The notes under the pieces are model-generated. The model saw only the letters and a program-made list of their open reading frames with translations, had not been told where the DNA came from and did not search any database. Shown one piece after another: positions 44,581-55,130 of a DNA stretch of 64,000 bases. The number at the start of each line of letters is the position of its first letter. The first letter of the stretch is position 1. A program made the position numbers and the translations under genes. Origin of the DNA: Nitrosospira briensis (GTDB lineage: Bacteria; Pseudomonadota; Gammaproteobacteria; Burkholderiales; Nitrosomonadaceae); assembly GCF_900115125.1 (NCBI RefSeq), contig NZ_FOVJ01000001.1, positions 591,852 through 655,851 on the forward strand, written 5' to 3'.

Positions 44581-47400
44581 GTGACGACGATCCATATCGA
44601 TAGCCGGCCCTATATCGCTCAAGATGGTGACAACCTGTTGCAGCAATGTCTCTCGCTGGGATTCAACCTGCCATATTTTTGCTGGCACCCCGCGCTGGGT
44701 TCTGTGGGCGCCTGTCGTCAATGTGCAATCAAGCAGTTCAAGAACGAGGATGACCAGCGCGGCAAGATTGTGATGGCTTGCATGACGCCAGTCACGGATG
44801 GCGCTCGCATCTCCATCGACGACCCCGAGGCGCGGGAGTTCCGCGCCAGCGTGGTCGAATGGCTGATGGTCAACCACCCCCATGATTGTCCAGTGTGCGA
44901 CGAGGGCGGCGAATGCCACCTCCAAGATATGACGGTAATGACGGGGCATGCCTATCGCCGTTACCGAGGCCGAAAGCGCACGTTTCACAACCAGAACCTG
45001 GGCCCTCTCGTCAATCACGAGATGAACCGCTGCATCCAATGCTACCGCTGTACCCGGTTTTATCGCGACTATGCTGGAGGCCGTGATTTGGACGCGCTGG
45101 CATTGCGCAATCAGGTCTACTTTGGCCGCCATGAGGACGGCATCCTCGAGAGCGAGTTCAGCGGCAATCTGGTGGAGGTCTGTCCCACCGGGGTTTTCAC
45201 GGACAAGACCCTGAAGCAGCATTACACGCGAAAGTGGGATTTACAAACGGCGCCCTCGGTATGCGTGCACTGTGGATTGGGCTGCAACACGATACCTGGC
45301 GAGCGTTATGGCACATTACGTCGCATCCGTAATCGTTTCAACGGCGCCGTCAATGGCTATTTTTTATGCGACCGCGGACGCTACGGATATGAGTTCGTAA
45401 ACAACAAACATCGGATCAGGCAACCCTTGCTGCGGAAGGCCAGAGGCGCGGCGCTGCAATCCGCTATTAAACACGATGCACTTCAGCACATTGCTGCACT
45501 GTTATCCAATGGAAACAGGGTGATCGGCATTGGATCCCCGCGCGCCTCGGTCGAGTCCAACTTTGCGCTGCGCACCCTGGTTGGGCCCGAACGGTTTTAT
45601 GCCGGGGTCTCCGAGCAGGATAATCGCCTACTTGCTTCCATACTGGATATTTTGAGACAAGGGCCCGCGCGTTCGCCTTCCCTGCACGAAGTAGAACTTG
45701 CCGACGCCGTCCTGGTACTGGGCGAGGACGTATGCAATACCGCACCGCTGCTCGCACTCGCGCTGCGCCAATCAGTACGGACCCAGCCGCAGAAGATCGC
45801 CGAGAAGATGCATATTCCGCATTGGAACGACAACGCCGTACGCGAGGCAGTGCAGCAGGAAAGAGGGCCGCTATTTATTGCTACCGTCGCCGGCACCAAG
45901 CTCGATGATGTTGCCACGCGAACCTTCCGCGCGGCACCCGGTGACTTGGCTCGTCTCGGGTTCGCAGTGGCGCATGCGCTCGATTCCAGTGCACCCCCCG
46001 TGCAGGATATGCCGGATGCGTTGCAAGAACTGGCCGTTACTATTGCGGAAGCGCTGAAGACCGCGGAACGCCCTATGATCATCTCGGGCATGGGCTGCGG
46101 CGACAGGGCCGTCATCGAGGCAGCGGCCAATGTGGCGTGGTCACTGAGCAATACCGGTCACCCGGTGGAGCTTTGCTTCACGGTTCCCGAATGCAACAGC
46201 CTTGGCGCGGCGATGACCGGCGGCGTCAGCTTCGAATCCGCATTCGAAACGGTTGTTAGCGGCGCTGCCTGTAACGACAATACCGCTGATGCCGCTGCCG
46301 AAGCTTCCACTGACGTGACCGCTGACTTTTCCGTCGACACCATTATCATACTGGAAAATGATCTTTACCAGCGCGCCGACGCTGCGGTAGTCGACCGGTT
46401 TCTGGCAGCCGCCAAACACGTCGTGGTAATCGATCACATGGATAATGCGACCTGCGCAAGGGCTGATGTTGTGCTGCCGGCAGGCACTTTCGCGGAAGCG
46501 GACGGCACCCTTGTGAATAATGAAGGCCGGGCGCAGCGCTTCTTTCAGGTGTTTGTCCCTGAAGGCGATATTCAGGAAAGTTGGCGTTGGGCGCAAGATA
46601 TCATGACCATAACCGGAAGCTGCAAAGGTCAACCCTGGATGAACCTGGACCAGATCACCGCCTCCTGCGCCGCGGCGATCCCTTTGTTACAACCCATCCT
46701 GCACGCCGCGCCGCCGGCGGATTTTCGCGTCGGCGGTCAAAAGATTCCCCGCCAGCCGCACCGTTATAGCGGGCGCACCGCGATGCGGGCCGATATCAGC
46801 GTGCATGAGCCCAAACCGCCCGAAGATCCAGACGCGCCACTCTCGTTTTCAATGGAAGGATACCTGGGCCATCCTCCCTCGGCACTCATACCCCGTTTCT
46901 GGGCGCCGGGTTGGAACTCAGGGCAGGCGGTCAACAAGTTTCAGGACGAGGTGGGCTTACCACTGGCCGGGGGTGATCCGGGAGTACGTTTGATCGAGCC
47001 CGTGCCAGCCCGAAAAGCCGAGTACTTCAGCAATGTGCCCACGGCATTCACTCGGCACGCCGACGAATGGCTGGTCGTTCCGCTGCATCACGTCTTCGGC
47101 TCGGACGAGCTCAGCGTGCTCGCGCCCGCCATCGCTGAACTTGCAGCACGACCTTATCTTGCGCTCAATCCCGCCGATGCGGCAGAGCTCGGCCTGGCTG
47201 CCGGGAATGAATCCCGGCTGCAGTTGTTGCGGGCCACGGACGGCACGGGCTACAGCTTGCCGGTGCAGTTGAAGCCCGAGCTGCAGCGGGGCGTTGCCGG
47301 TTTGCCTGCCGGTCTGCCTGGCCTCGCCGGAATCATCCTCCCCGCATGGGGCAAGGTGACACGATTGGAGATCGGAATGAAGCAGGGTGCGCCACCATGA
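44581..47400 (+). CDS. nuoG: NADH-quinone oxidoreductase subunit G with N7 cluster site
   Basis: The largest subunit, 939 residues from GTG 44581, one base after nuoF stops; the open frame back to 44290 is inside nuoF and is not used. Ligands for N1b are Cys34, 45, 48 and 67, the same numbers as in E. coli. The N5 and N4 ligands lie in [16 protein letters not shown] and [11 protein letters not shown]...CPTGVF. A further Cys-x2-Cys-x3-Cys-x27-Cys set (VCVHCGLGC...FLC) is the optional N7 site known from E. coli and Thermus. The rest is the molybdopterin-oxidoreductase-like fold. An Ala/Asp/Thr-rich insert ([20 protein letters not shown]) occurs near residue 565. Confidence 0.97.
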   Translation: MTTIHIDSRPYIAQDGDNLLQQCLSLGFNLPYFCWHPALGSVGACRQCAIKQFKNEDDQRGKIVMACMTPVTDGARISIDDPEAREFRASVVEWLMVNHPHDCPVCDEGGECHLQDMTVMTGHAYRRYRGRKRTFHNQNLGPLVNHEMNRCIQCYRCTRFYRDYAGGRDLDALALRNQVYFGRHEDGILESEFSGNLVEVCPTGVFTDKTLKQHYTRKWDLQTAPSVCVHCGLGCNTIPGERYGTLRRIRNRFNGAVNGYFLCDRGRYGYEFVNNKHRIRQPLLRKARGAALQSAIKHDALQHIAALLSNGNRVIGIGSPRASVESNFALRTLVGPERFYAGVSEQDNRLLASILDILRQGPARSPSLHEVELADAVLVLGEDVCNTAPLLALALRQSVRTQPQKIAEKMHIPHWNDNAVREAVQQERGPLFIATVAGTKLDDVATRTFRAAPGDLARLGFAVAHALDSSAPPVQDMPDALQELAVTIAEALKTAERPMIISGMGCGDRAVIEAAANVAWSLSNTGHPVELCFTVPECNSLGAAMTGGVSFESAFETVVSGAACNDNTADAAAEASTDVTADFSVDTIIILENDLYQRADAAVVDRFLAAAKHVVVIDHMDNATCARADVVLPAGTFAEADGTLVNNEGRAQRFFQVFVPEGDIQESWRWAQDIMTITGSCKGQPWMNLDQITASCAAAIPLLQPILHAAPPADFRVGGQKIPRQPHRYSGRTAMRADISVHEPKPPEDPDAPLSFSMEGYLGHPPSALIPRFWAPGWNSGQAVNKFQDEVGLPLAGGDPGVRLIEPVPARKAEYFSNVPTAFTRHADEWLVVPLHHVFGSDELSVLAPAIAELAARPYLALNPADAAELGLAAGNESRLQLLRATDGTGYSLPVQLKPELQRGVAGLPAGLPGLAGIILPAWGKVTRLEIGMKQGAPP

Positions 47401-48353
47401 GCGAACTGGCGCACACCTGGACAAACGTTGTCGTGATTCTGATCTTCGTGTTCAGTTTCGCGGCGCTGCTGTCATGGATAGAGCGCCGTCTGCTCGGCGT
47501 CTGGCAGGACCGCTACGGACCCAACCGCGTAGGGCCGTTCGGCGTACTACAGAGCGTCGCAGATGCGATCAAGCTCCTTGCCAAGGAGGACTGGATACCG
47601 CCGTTCGCCGATAAGGCGCTGTTTGTGCTGGCACCAGCTGTCATCGCCATCACGACGCTGCTCGCGTTTGCTGTTGTTCCCGTCGCGCCGGGTATCGGGG
47701 TGGTGGATCTGAATATCGGGTTGTTGTTCTTCCTCGCCATGTCCTCCCTGGGGGTTTACAGCATCGTTCTGGGGGGATGGGCTTCGAACAACAAATACTC
47801 CCTGCTGGGAGGTTTCCGGGCGGCCGCCCAGATGTTGAGCTATGAGGTCTTCATGGGATTGTCGCTGATGGGCGTCGTCATGCTGGCCGGTTCGTTCAAT
47901 TTGCGCGATATCGTCACGGCGCAGGAAGGTTTGTGGTTTTGCATCCCGCAAATCCTCGGGCTCATCACCTTTACCGTGGCTGGCATAGCCGAGGCCCGCC
48001 GGTTGCCTTTCGATCTCCCGGAGGCGGAGAACGAGCTCGTGGCGGGGTTCCACACCGAGTATTCCAGCATGAAGTTCGGCCTGTTTTTTATCGGCGAGTA
48101 TGTCGGTATCATCGTCATCTCGGCGATGATGGTCACGCTGTTCTTTGGTGGCTGGCTGGGGCCGCTATTGCCTCCGCTGATGTGGTTCCTGCTCAAAACC
48201 TCCATCATCATCGGTTTTTTCATTCTTTTGCGGGCTTCATTGCCACGTCCCCGCTACGACCAGTTAATGGCTTATGGCTGGAAAGTGATGTTGCCGCTGA
48301 CGCTCTTCAATTTGCTGATTACGGGAGCAATCGTGCTGGCCTGGGGATTATGA
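47397..48353 (+). CDS. nuoH: NADH-quinone oxidoreductase subunit H
   Basis: NuoH forms much of the quinone chamber and links the arms of complex I. From ATG 47397, which overlaps the nuoG stop as ATGA, it is 318 residues with eight membrane helices. Conserved loops are visible: [40 protein letters not shown] and [20 protein letters not shown], whose acidic residues take part in proton coupling. The frame is open upstream to 47346 but that part is nuoG. Confidence 0.98.
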   Translation: MSELAHTWTNVVVILIFVFSFAALLSWIERRLLGVWQDRYGPNRVGPFGVLQSVADAIKLLAKEDWIPPFADKALFVLAPAVIAITTLLAFAVVPVAPGIGVVDLNIGLLFFLAMSSLGVYSIVLGGWASNNKYSLLGGFRAAAQMLSYEVFMGLSLMGVVMLAGSFNLRDIVTAQEGLWFCIPQILGLITFTVAGIAEARRLPFDLPEAENELVAGFHTEYSSMKFGLFFIGEYVGIIVISAMMVTLFFGGWLGPLLPPLMWFLLKTSIIIGFFILLRASLPRPRYDQLMAYGWKVMLPLTLFNLLITGAIVLAWGL

Positions 48354-48384
48354 CGACGTCGCGCTTGGGGTAGGGGAAGATGAC

Positions 48385-48909
48385 ATGTGGAATGCTCTGA
48401 AGACAATGTGGACCATCTTTCTGCACATGTTCCACCGTCCGGTGACGGTTCAGTATCCGGATGAAAAACCCTATATTCCGCCCCGCTGGCGCGGGCGCAT
48501 CATCCTGAGCCGCGATCCTGATGGGGAGGAACGCTGCGTTGCATGCTACCTCTGTGCGGCGGCCTGCCCCGTGGATTGCATCGCACTGCAGGCCACGGAG
48601 GATGAGCATGGGCGACGCTACCCGGAATTCTTCCGGATCAATTTTTCGCGCTGTATTTTCTGCGGATACTGTGAAGAAGCGTGCCCTACCGACGCGATCC
48701 AGCTCACGTCGGACTTCGAAATGGGCGAATACGACCGGAAGAACCTGGTGTACGAAAAAGAGGATCTGCTGATCGACGGCCCCGGCAAGTACCCGGACTA
48801 TAACTTCTATCGTGTAGCGGGGCTTGCCATAACTGGCGAAGGAGGCAAGAACAAGGGTGAGGCCGAGAATGAAGCACCACCCGTGGATCTGCACCACCTG
48901 TTGCCCTGA
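48385..48909 (+). CDS. nuoI: NADH-quinone oxidoreductase subunit I
   Basis: A peripheral ferredoxin-like subunit that passes electrons through clusters N6a and N6b to N2. It is 174 residues. Two complete 4Fe-4S motifs are seen, [20 protein letters not shown] and [20 protein letters not shown]. The N-terminal amphipathic helix ([20 protein letters not shown]) anchors it to the membrane arm. Gggga upstream of ATG 48385 supports the start. It is 31 bases after nuoH. Confidence 0.98.
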   Translation: MWNALKTMWTIFLHMFHRPVTVQYPDEKPYIPPRWRGRIILSRDPDGEERCVACYLCAAACPVDCIALQATEDEHGRRYPEFFRINFSRCIFCGYCEEACPTDAIQLTSDFEMGEYDRKNLVYEKEDLLIDGPGKYPDYNFYRVAGLAITGEGGKNKGEAENEAPPVDLHHLLP

Positions 48910-48941
48910 GTTCCAAAAAAACCCGAAATACGGGAGGCGTC

Positions 48942-49511
48942 ATGGAAATCACATTTTATCTGTCCGGGGCCATCGCCATCGCGGCCACGCTGATGGTCAT
49001 CACGGGCTTGAGTGCGGTGCACGCGCTGCTATACCTGATCGTCTCCCTGCTCGCCGTGGCGATAGTGTTCTTTGTGCTGGGCGCACCCTTTGCCGCAGCG
49101 CTCGAAGTCATCATCTACGCGGGCGCGATCATGGTGCTGTTCGTCTTCGTCATGATGATGCTTAACCTCGGCAAAGCCGCAGCGGCAAAGGAACGGGACT
49201 GGCTGAACCCCGGCATGTGGGTGGGTCCCGCCATTCTCGCGGCGTTGCTGCTGGCCGAACTGCTTTATATCTTTGCGCAGGACGGCGGTACGTCTCCTAC
49301 CGTGGTGGTTGATGCGAAAGCAGTCGGCATTAGCCTCTTCGGGCCGTACCTTCTGGGTGTTGAGCTGGCGTCGCTGCTGCTATTGGCAGGATTGGTAGGG
49401 GCTTGTCATCTGGGGTGGCACGAGGAGCGTGAAGGGGATGGCGCGGGACTGGCAAGAAGATCAGGGCAGGGAGGGGTGGTAGCGGACGGGCCCAGCCGTG
49501 AGAACGGCTGA
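48942..49511 (+). CDS. nuoJ: NADH-quinone oxidoreductase subunit J
   Basis: A membrane-arm subunit of 189 residues with five predicted helices. The conserved third helix is clear: [20 protein letters not shown] followed by MLNLG. Ggagg just upstream of ATG 48942 fixes the start. The C-terminal tail after the last helix ([20 protein letters not shown]) is hydrophilic and overlaps the nuoK start by 14 bases. Confidence 0.97.
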   Translation: MEITFYLSGAIAIAATLMVITGLSAVHALLYLIVSLLAVAIVFFVLGAPFAAALEVIIYAGAIMVLFVFVMMMLNLGKAAAAKERDWLNPGMWVGPAILAALLLAELLYIFAQDGGTSPTVVVDAKAVGISLFGPYLLGVELASLLLLAGLVGACHLGWHEEREGDGAGLARRSGQGGVVADGPSRENG

Positions 49512-49824
49512 AGCCATTGCGGCGATCCCCACGCATCATGGGCTGATGCTTGCCGCCATCCTGTTCGCGCTGGGGATGGCCGGAATTCTGGTCAGGCGCA
49601 ACCTGATTTTCATCCTGATGTCGATCGAGATCATGCTGAACGCCGCCGGGCTTGCTTTCGTGGTTGCCGGTTCGCATTGGGCGCAGGCCGACGGTCAGGT
49701 AATGTTCATCTTTATCCTGTCTGTGGCCGCGGCTGAAGTTTCTGTCGGCCTGGCATTGCTGCTGCTGTTGCACCGCCGCTTCCAGACGCTGGACGCAGAC
49801 GCGGTGAGCAAAATGCGGGGATAA
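49498..49824 (+). CDS. nuoK: NADH-quinone oxidoreductase subunit K
   Basis: A small three-helix proton-channel subunit, 108 residues. Conserved membrane glutamates are in [20 protein letters not shown] and [20 protein letters not shown]. The start is GTG 49498 within nuoJ, in keeping with other overlaps in the operon; it gives a slightly longer N-terminus ([14 protein letters not shown]) than many NuoK. nuoL begins one base after the stop. Confidence 0.97.
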   Translation: MRTAEAIAAIPTHHGLMLAAILFALGMAGILVRRNLIFILMSIEIMLNAAGLAFVVAGSHWAQADGQVMFIFILSVAAAEVSVGLALLLLLHRRFQTLDADAVSKMRG

Positions 49825-49825
49825 C

Positions 49826-51799
49826 GTGTTGCCCCTGCTCTGGCTTATTCCCACGCTGCCTCTAGCTGGTTTCCTGACGCTGGCGATGGGCCGACGCCAT
49901 TTGAGCCGGCGCGGTGTGGCAGTAATTGGAACTGGCTCCGTAGCCCTCTCGGCACTCATCGCCATTCTGATCGCGATTGACTTCATCGTTGCAAGACCGG
50001 AGGGTCTCGCCTTTCAGCAGGAAGCGTGGGTCTGGATTGCCATCGCCGGTTTCTCGCCGAGGATCGGCTTTTATCTCGACGCGTTATCACTGGTAATGGT
50101 CCTGGTCGTGACCATCATCAGTTTCCTGATCCATCTCTATTCCACGGAATTCATGATTGGCGATGAGAGCTACGCGCGCTTTTTCGCCTATATGAATCTC
50201 TTCGTCGGTTCGATGTGTATCCTGGTTCTTGCCGACAATCTGCTGTTTCTTTACCTTGGCTGGGAAGGGGTGGGACTTTGCAGTTACCTGCTAATCGGAT
50301 TCTGGTATCGGGACCCCGTCAACGGGCGCGCTGCGCGCAAAGCATTTATCGTGACCCGGATCGGCGATACCGCTATGGCGATCGGCCTTTTTCTGCTGTT
50401 CACTCATCTGGGAACCCTTGACATCCAGCCCTTGATGCAGCGCGTGACGCAGCAGTGGCCGGAGGGGTCGGAGCTCGCTATTCTCGCAGCCGCACTTCTG
50501 CTTGTCGGTGCGGTGGGCAAATCGGCCCAACTCCCGCTGCAGACCTGGCTGCCTGACGCAATGGCCGGCCCCACGCCGGTTAGCGCGCTGATCCATGCTG
50601 CGACGATGGTAACGGCGGGTGTCTATCTGATCGCCCGCTTGCATGTGCTCTTTTCGCTTGCGCCATCCGTACAACTGGCGGTAGCAGTAATAGGCGCTCT
50701 TACCCTGCTGCTGGCAGGGTTCAGTGCACTTGCCCAAAAAGACATCAAGCGCGTGCTCGCGTATTCGACCATAAGCCAGCTCGGCTATATGTTCCTTGCA
50801 CTGGGAGTGGGGGCCTGGTCGGCAGCCATTTTTCACCTGATGACCCACGCCTTCTTCAAGGCTCTGCTGTTCCTGAGCGCAGGTGTGGTCATCACCAGCC
50901 TGCACGAGGAACATGATATTTTCCGGATGGGGGGGCTGAGGAAAAAACTTCCCGTTGCATTCTGGACTTTTCTGATCGGCAGCGCATCGCTCGCGGCGCT
51001 GCCGATCATCACGGCGGGCTTCTACAGCAAAGACCTGATTCTCTGGCAGGTCTGGTCGTCAGCAGGAGGGAGTCCATGGTTATGGGCCGCGGGATGGGGA
51101 GGTGCAATATTGACTGGCCTCTACATCTTTCGCGTGGTGTTTCTCGTCTTTTTTGGCGAAGCGAGGACTGCGACGCCTCCCGAAACCAGGCGGCCGGGGC
51201 TGCGGATAACGATACCGCTTATAGTTCTTGCCGCTCTCTCTCTGGTCGGCGGGTGGATTGAAACTCCATCTTTTCTCGGCAACTTGACGCTGTTTTCCAG
51301 CTTTATTCACCATGCCTTGCCGCCGGCTCAGGTTGTTCTTGACGGTAAAAATGACGAAACCATTCTGGAGTTGCTTGGAATTGCCGCCTCTCTTGGCAGC
51401 ATCGCGTTGGCGCACCTGTTGTTTTTGAGATATCCCGCCTTTCTCCATGGGCTGATGCTGATCCCGGCATTCGCAAGAATCCGGAAGTTCTGGCACTTTG
51501 GCTGGGGATTCGACCGGTTTTATGAATTCGTGTTCGTCCGGCCCTATGTCTGGCTTGCGCACGCCAATCGGCACGACGTGATCGACAATATCTACAAAAT
51601 AGTGATGTCGTTCACACTCAAGTGGCTCCGGAAGGTCGATCGGCACGACGTGGTCGACTATATCTACAGCGCCCTGGCCAGGCTTTGTCTGTTTCTCTAT
51701 CGCGCCTTGAGTGCAACGCAAAACGGGCAGGTGCGCCGCTATGCAACCGCGATTGCCGCGGGGTCGGTCGGTATTATATTCATCGGGTTATTCGCATGA
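49826..51799 (+). CDS. nuoL: NADH-quinone oxidoreductase subunit L
   Basis: The distal antiporter-like proton pump with the long lateral helix, 657 residues (E. coli 613). Conserved blocks: FFAYMNLFVGSMCILVLADN, LGWEGVGLCSYLLIGFWYRD, LPLQTWLPDAMAGPTPVSAL and IHAATMVTAGVYLIARLHVL, with channel lysine and histidine residues. The start is GTG 49826 (MLPLLWLIPTLPLAGFL). Near the C-terminus a short stretch is duplicated (NRHDVIDNIYKIV and DRHDVVDYIYSAL, DNA 51567-51595 and 51639-51667). The stop overlaps nuoM as ATGA. Confidence 0.98.
   Translation: MLPLLWLIPTLPLAGFLTLAMGRRHLSRRGVAVIGTGSVALSALIAILIAIDFIVARPEGLAFQQEAWVWIAIAGFSPRIGFYLDALSLVMVLVVTIISFLIHLYSTEFMIGDESYARFFAYMNLFVGSMCILVLADNLLFLYLGWEGVGLCSYLLIGFWYRDPVNGRAARKAFIVTRIGDTAMAIGLFLLFTHLGTLDIQPLMQRVTQQWPEGSELAILAAALLLVGAVGKSAQLPLQTWLPDAMAGPTPVSALIHAATMVTAGVYLIARLHVLFSLAPSVQLAVAVIGALTLLLAGFSALAQKDIKRVLAYSTISQLGYMFLALGVGAWSAAIFHLMTHAFFKALLFLSAGVVITSLHEEHDIFRMGGLRKKLPVAFWTFLIGSASLAALPIITAGFYSKDLILWQVWSSAGGSPWLWAAGWGGAILTGLYIFRVVFLVFFGEARTATPPETRRPGLRITIPLIVLAALSLVGGWIETPSFLGNLTLFSSFIHHALPPAQVVLDGKNDETILELLGIAASLGSIALAHLLFLRYPAFLHGLMLIPAFARIRKFWHFGWGFDRFYEFVFVRPYVWLAHANRHDVIDNIYKIVMSFTLKWLRKVDRHDVVDYIYSALARLCLFLYRALSATQNGQVRRYATAIAAGSVGIIFIGLFA
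51567..51667 (+). repeat. Direct repeat inside nuoL (27 of 29 bases identical, 72 bases apart)
   Basis: Bases 51567-51595 and 51639-51667 differ at only two positions. The repeat period, 72 bases, keeps the frame and adds one 24-residue unit to the region between the lateral helix and the final membrane helix. The rest of the two 72-base units is diverged. Confidence 0.85.
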
Positions 51800-53298
51800 T
51801 TCTCTCCGCATTAATTTTCATCCTGGTGGCCGGCGGCCTGCTGTCATGGATGGCGGATCGCTGGCATCGGGGCTCGGCGAAGTGGGTTGCGCTGGCTACG
51901 GTTGGCATCGAGCTCGTATTGACGATATGGCTTTGGCTGCAGTCGGCCGGCGCTATGGCTTTTCCCGCTCATGGGGGGTGGCTTGCGGAGACCAGGTCGG
52001 AGTGGATTCCGCGTTTTGGGGTGAGCTTTCATCTGGCCATGGATGGAATAAGCCTCCTCCTGGTCGTGCTGACCGCTTTTTTGGGGGTGGTATCGGTGGC
52101 ATGTTCCTGGACGGAAATCCAGGAGCGTGCCGGGTTCTTTTACTTCAACCTGCTATGGACTTTGGCAGGGGCGGTCGGCGTATTCCTTGCGGTGGACCTG
52201 TTTCTGTTTTTCTTTTTCTGGGAGCTGATGCTGGTGCCGATGTATTTCATGATTGCGATCTGGGGCCATGAGAAGCGGCAGTACGCATCGATCAAGTTCT
52301 TCATTTTTGCCGAGGGGAGCGGCCTGCTCATGCTGGTGGCAATTCTTGCACTGGTATTCGTCCACTACAGAAGCACCGGAGTCCTGACATTCGATTATTT
52401 CGAACTTCTGAATACCCCCATGTCTCCCTCCACGGAATTATGGATCATGCTCGGCTTTTTCATTGCGTTCGCAGTCAAGGCGCCCATCGTGCCATTTCAC
52501 ACCTGGCTGCCGGACGCCCATACCGAGGCCCCGACAGCAGGAAGCGTGATTCTTGCAGGGGTGCTGCTGAAAACCGGAGCCTACGGGCTATTGCGCTTCG
52601 TTGTTCCGCTATTTCCCGAGGCGGCCGGGTATTTTGCCCCTGTGGCGATGTCGTTGGGAGCAGCCGGAGTTGTCTATGGCGCTCTCCTGGCGTTCGCCCA
52701 GACGGATTTCAAGCGCCTCGTGGCCTACACCAGCGTGAGTCACCTGGGTTTTGTGGTGCTCGGGATATTCGCCTGGAATCCCTGGTCGCTTGGGGGAGCC
52801 GCGATGCAAATGATCGCGCATGGCATCAGTACGGGAGCACTGTTTGTAATTGCAGGCATTTTGCAGGAACGGACGCACACCCGTGATATGCATCGCTTTG
52901 GAGGCCTGTGGGGTGTCATGCCGCGCTTGGCGGCAATGGGACTGTTTTTTGCCATTGCCGCGCTTGGGCTGCCGGGAATGGGTAATTTCGTCGGCGAATT
53001 CCTGGTGCTGTTGGGACTATCCCGCGTCAGCAGCGTGCTTGCTTCCGTCGCGGCCGCGGCATTTGTTGCCAGTGTCGTGTATGCGCTTGCGCTGGTGCAG
53101 AAAGTTTTTTATGGCGAGAATACGCATGGTTGGCAACTAAATGATCTATCGGGCCGGGAAATGGCGACTCTGTATTCAATGGCGGCCATTGCCCTTTGGC
53201 TGGGGCTGTACCCGCAACCGGTGCTCGATGCCGCGCCGGGCATCGCAAATGGTCCGCCCGCGATTGCCGTCGCCCACCAGGAGGGGAACGCGGAATGA
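51796..53298 (+). CDS. nuoM: NADH-quinone oxidoreductase subunit M
   Basis: An antiporter-like proton pump of 500 residues and about 14 helices. The start is ATG 51796, overlapping the nuoL stop; an open frame from 51622 is within nuoL. Diagnostic sequence: FFFFWELMLVPMYFMIAIWG with the essential helix-5 glutamate, FAVKAPIVPFHTWLPDAHTE with the channel lysine, and TDFKRLVAYTSVSHLGFVVL. The stop overlaps the nuoN start as ATGA. Confidence 0.98.
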   Translation: MILSALIFILVAGGLLSWMADRWHRGSAKWVALATVGIELVLTIWLWLQSAGAMAFPAHGGWLAETRSEWIPRFGVSFHLAMDGISLLLVVLTAFLGVVSVACSWTEIQERAGFFYFNLLWTLAGAVGVFLAVDLFLFFFFWELMLVPMYFMIAIWGHEKRQYASIKFFIFAEGSGLLMLVAILALVFVHYRSTGVLTFDYFELLNTPMSPSTELWIMLGFFIAFAVKAPIVPFHTWLPDAHTEAPTAGSVILAGVLLKTGAYGLLRFVVPLFPEAAGYFAPVAMSLGAAGVVYGALLAFAQTDFKRLVAYTSVSHLGFVVLGIFAWNPWSLGGAAMQMIAHGISTGALFVIAGILQERTHTRDMHRFGGLWGVMPRLAAMGLFFAIAALGLPGMGNFVGEFLVLLGLSRVSSVLASVAAAAFVASVVYALALVQKVFYGENTHGWQLNDLSGREMATLYSMAAIALWLGLYPQPVLDAAPGIANGPPAIAVAHQEGNAE

Positions 53299-54836
53299 AC
53301 ACGCCACCGTCCGCGCTACCCTCCAACCTGATGGCCTTATTCCCGCTCATCCTCCTTGCCGCGTCCGCGGTAGTGGTGATGCTGGCGGCAGCCTTTTATC
53401 GTCATCCTAGACCCGTCGTGATGTTGACGCTCACCGGGCTGGTTCTGTCATTTGCATCATTGTTTCTGTCCCAAGGCCTAGGGTCTCGTCAGGTTACGGC
53501 TCTGCTGGTACTGGATCACTATGCGCTGTTTTTTATCGGACTCATCCTTGCCGCGACGTTTGTCGTCGCGGTGTTGTGTTACCGCTACTTCGGCGGTGGC
53601 GAAAGCCGGCACGAGGCCCTTTACATCCTGCTGCTGCTTGCTGCCCTCGGCGGCGGGGTTCTCGTCGCGAGCAGCCATTTTGCCTCGTTTTTGCTGGGCG
53701 TGGAACTGCTCAGCATTTCACTGTTTGCATTGATCGCTTATCCGCGATTCAGGGAGCTTCCTCTCGAAGCGGGAATTAAATACCTGATCCTGGCAGGGTT
53801 TTCGTCCGGATTGCTTTTGTTTGGCATGGCGCTGGTCTACGCACAACTTGGAACGATGCAGTTTGCGAAAATCGGAACAATGCTTGCTGCGCCTGACGAG
53901 GCGTTGGAACTCTACGGGATGGCTGGGCTCGCACTGATCGTGACGGGTGTTGGATTCAAGCTGGCGCTGGTGCCTTTTCATATGTGGACTCCGGATGTAT
54001 ATGAAGGTGCGCCTGCACCGATTGCCGCATTTATCGCCACTGTTTCAAAGGGCGCCATGCTTGTACTGATGCTGCGCTATTTCCTGGTGGCCGGAGCGTA
54101 TCAGTCGCAGCCAATCACGCTGGCATTGAGCTTGGTTGCCGTCATGACGATCCTGATTGGCAACGTGCTCGCGCTGTTGCAAGATAACGTCAAACGGATT
54201 CTTGCCTATTCTTCCATTGCGCAGCTTGGCTATCTGCTCGTTGGATTTCTGGCTTACGGTGGATTGGCAATCGAGGCAGTTGCCTATTATCTCACTGCCT
54301 ATTTTGTCACCATGCTGGGCGCCTTCGGCGTGATAACGGTACTGTCCGCCGGGTTAAATGATGGATCCGATGGCTTAGCAGAACGGGATAGCGACCGGCT
54401 TGCCGATTATGCCGGTCTTTTCTGGCACAGGCCATGGCTGGCAGGAATATTTACCGCCATGCTGCTGTCGCTTGCTGGAATCCCGTTGACTATGGGCTTT
54501 ATCGGCAAGTTTTACATTTTAACGGCCGGGGTGAAAGCATCGTTATGGATACCCGTAATCGCGGTGGTTGTTGGCAGTACGATCGGGCTGTATTATTACC
54601 TGCGAATTATTGCCGCGTTGTTTGCGCATGACGCGAAGGTGGGCTTTGTACCAGAGGCAAAATTTGCAGGTACGATCTCCTTGGCGGAAAGTGTAACGCT
54701 GGCTACGCTAACATTGCTGCTAATAGCGCTGGGTATTTATCCGACGCTGCTTATTCAGTTGCTTGAAACAACGGTCGTACACCTGGCCGGGGTTCCTGAA
54801 TTCTTTGCATTAGCCGGTTTGGTTACCGGGGTGTGA
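53295..54836 (+). CDS. nuoN: NADH-quinone oxidoreductase subunit N
   Basis: The third antiporter-like subunit, 513 residues from ATG 53295 (ATGA overlap with nuoM). Conserved features: LLGVELLSISLFALIAYPRF with the channel glutamate, FKLALVPFHMWTPDVYEGAP, NVKRILAYSSIAQLGYLLVG, and the late LSLAGIPLTMGFIGKFYILT. It is the last gene of the operon; a strong hairpin lies 23 bases downstream. Confidence 0.98.
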   Translation: MNTPPSALPSNLMALFPLILLAASAVVVMLAAAFYRHPRPVVMLTLTGLVLSFASLFLSQGLGSRQVTALLVLDHYALFFIGLILAATFVVAVLCYRYFGGGESRHEALYILLLLAALGGGVLVASSHFASFLLGVELLSISLFALIAYPRFRELPLEAGIKYLILAGFSSGLLLFGMALVYAQLGTMQFAKIGTMLAAPDEALELYGMAGLALIVTGVGFKLALVPFHMWTPDVYEGAPAPIAAFIATVSKGAMLVLMLRYFLVAGAYQSQPITLALSLVAVMTILIGNVLALLQDNVKRILAYSSIAQLGYLLVGFLAYGGLAIEAVAYYLTAYFVTMLGAFGVITVLSAGLNDGSDGLAERDSDRLADYAGLFWHRPWLAGIFTAMLLSLAGIPLTMGFIGKFYILTAGVKASLWIPVIAVVVGSTIGLYYYLRIIAALFAHDAKVGFVPEAKFAGTISLAESVTLATLTLLLIALGIYPTLLIQLLETTVVHLAGVPEFFALAGLVTGV

Positions 54837-54858
54837 GAGGGATAAGGCAAATAAAAGA

Positions 54859-54892
54859 GGCCCGGCAAGGAGTAGTTGGCCTGTGCCGGGCC
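54859..54892 (-). terminator. Stem-loop after nuoN, T-tract on the minus strand
   Basis: ggcccggca (54859-54867) pairs perfectly with tgccgggcc (54884-54892) around a 16-base loop. Read on the minus strand it is followed by TCTTTTATTT, a fair U-tract, so it would stop transcripts of the small gene at 55131-55331 before they enter nuoN antisense. On the plus strand no T-run follows, so it may only stabilise the nuo message end. Confidence 0.65.
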
Positions 54893-54991
54893 AGTGGCAT
54901 CCACTACAAGAGGGAGAAAAAAGCGGACGCCAAAGTGTAGTATCTCTGATCTGCTTCCAACGCTCTGTACCCGACCGCACATAAGGGTAAT

Positions 54992-55029
54992 TATTTTTAA
55001 CAAATCTAAATATTTTTAACAAATCTAAA
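54992..55029. repeat. Perfect 19-bp tandem duplication
   Basis: tatttttaacaaatctaaa occurs twice back to back (54992-55010 and 55011-55029), AT-rich against a GC-rich background. A recent duplication in non-coding DNA. Confidence 0.9.
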
Positions 55030-55130
55030 ATCATCGGCCGAGATTCAAAATAATGTGATTTGCGCATAATGTATATTATGTTAAATAGTGTCTTAACCGG
55101 TACCTCTGTGAAATAATAAAAGCACGTTTC

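Larger units (their letters stand above)
54837..55130. other. AT-richer spacer between nuoN and a minus-strand gene
   Basis: About 294 bases with the stem-loop 54859-54892 and the 19-bp tandem duplication 54992-55029. No supported gene. Confidence 0.6.
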
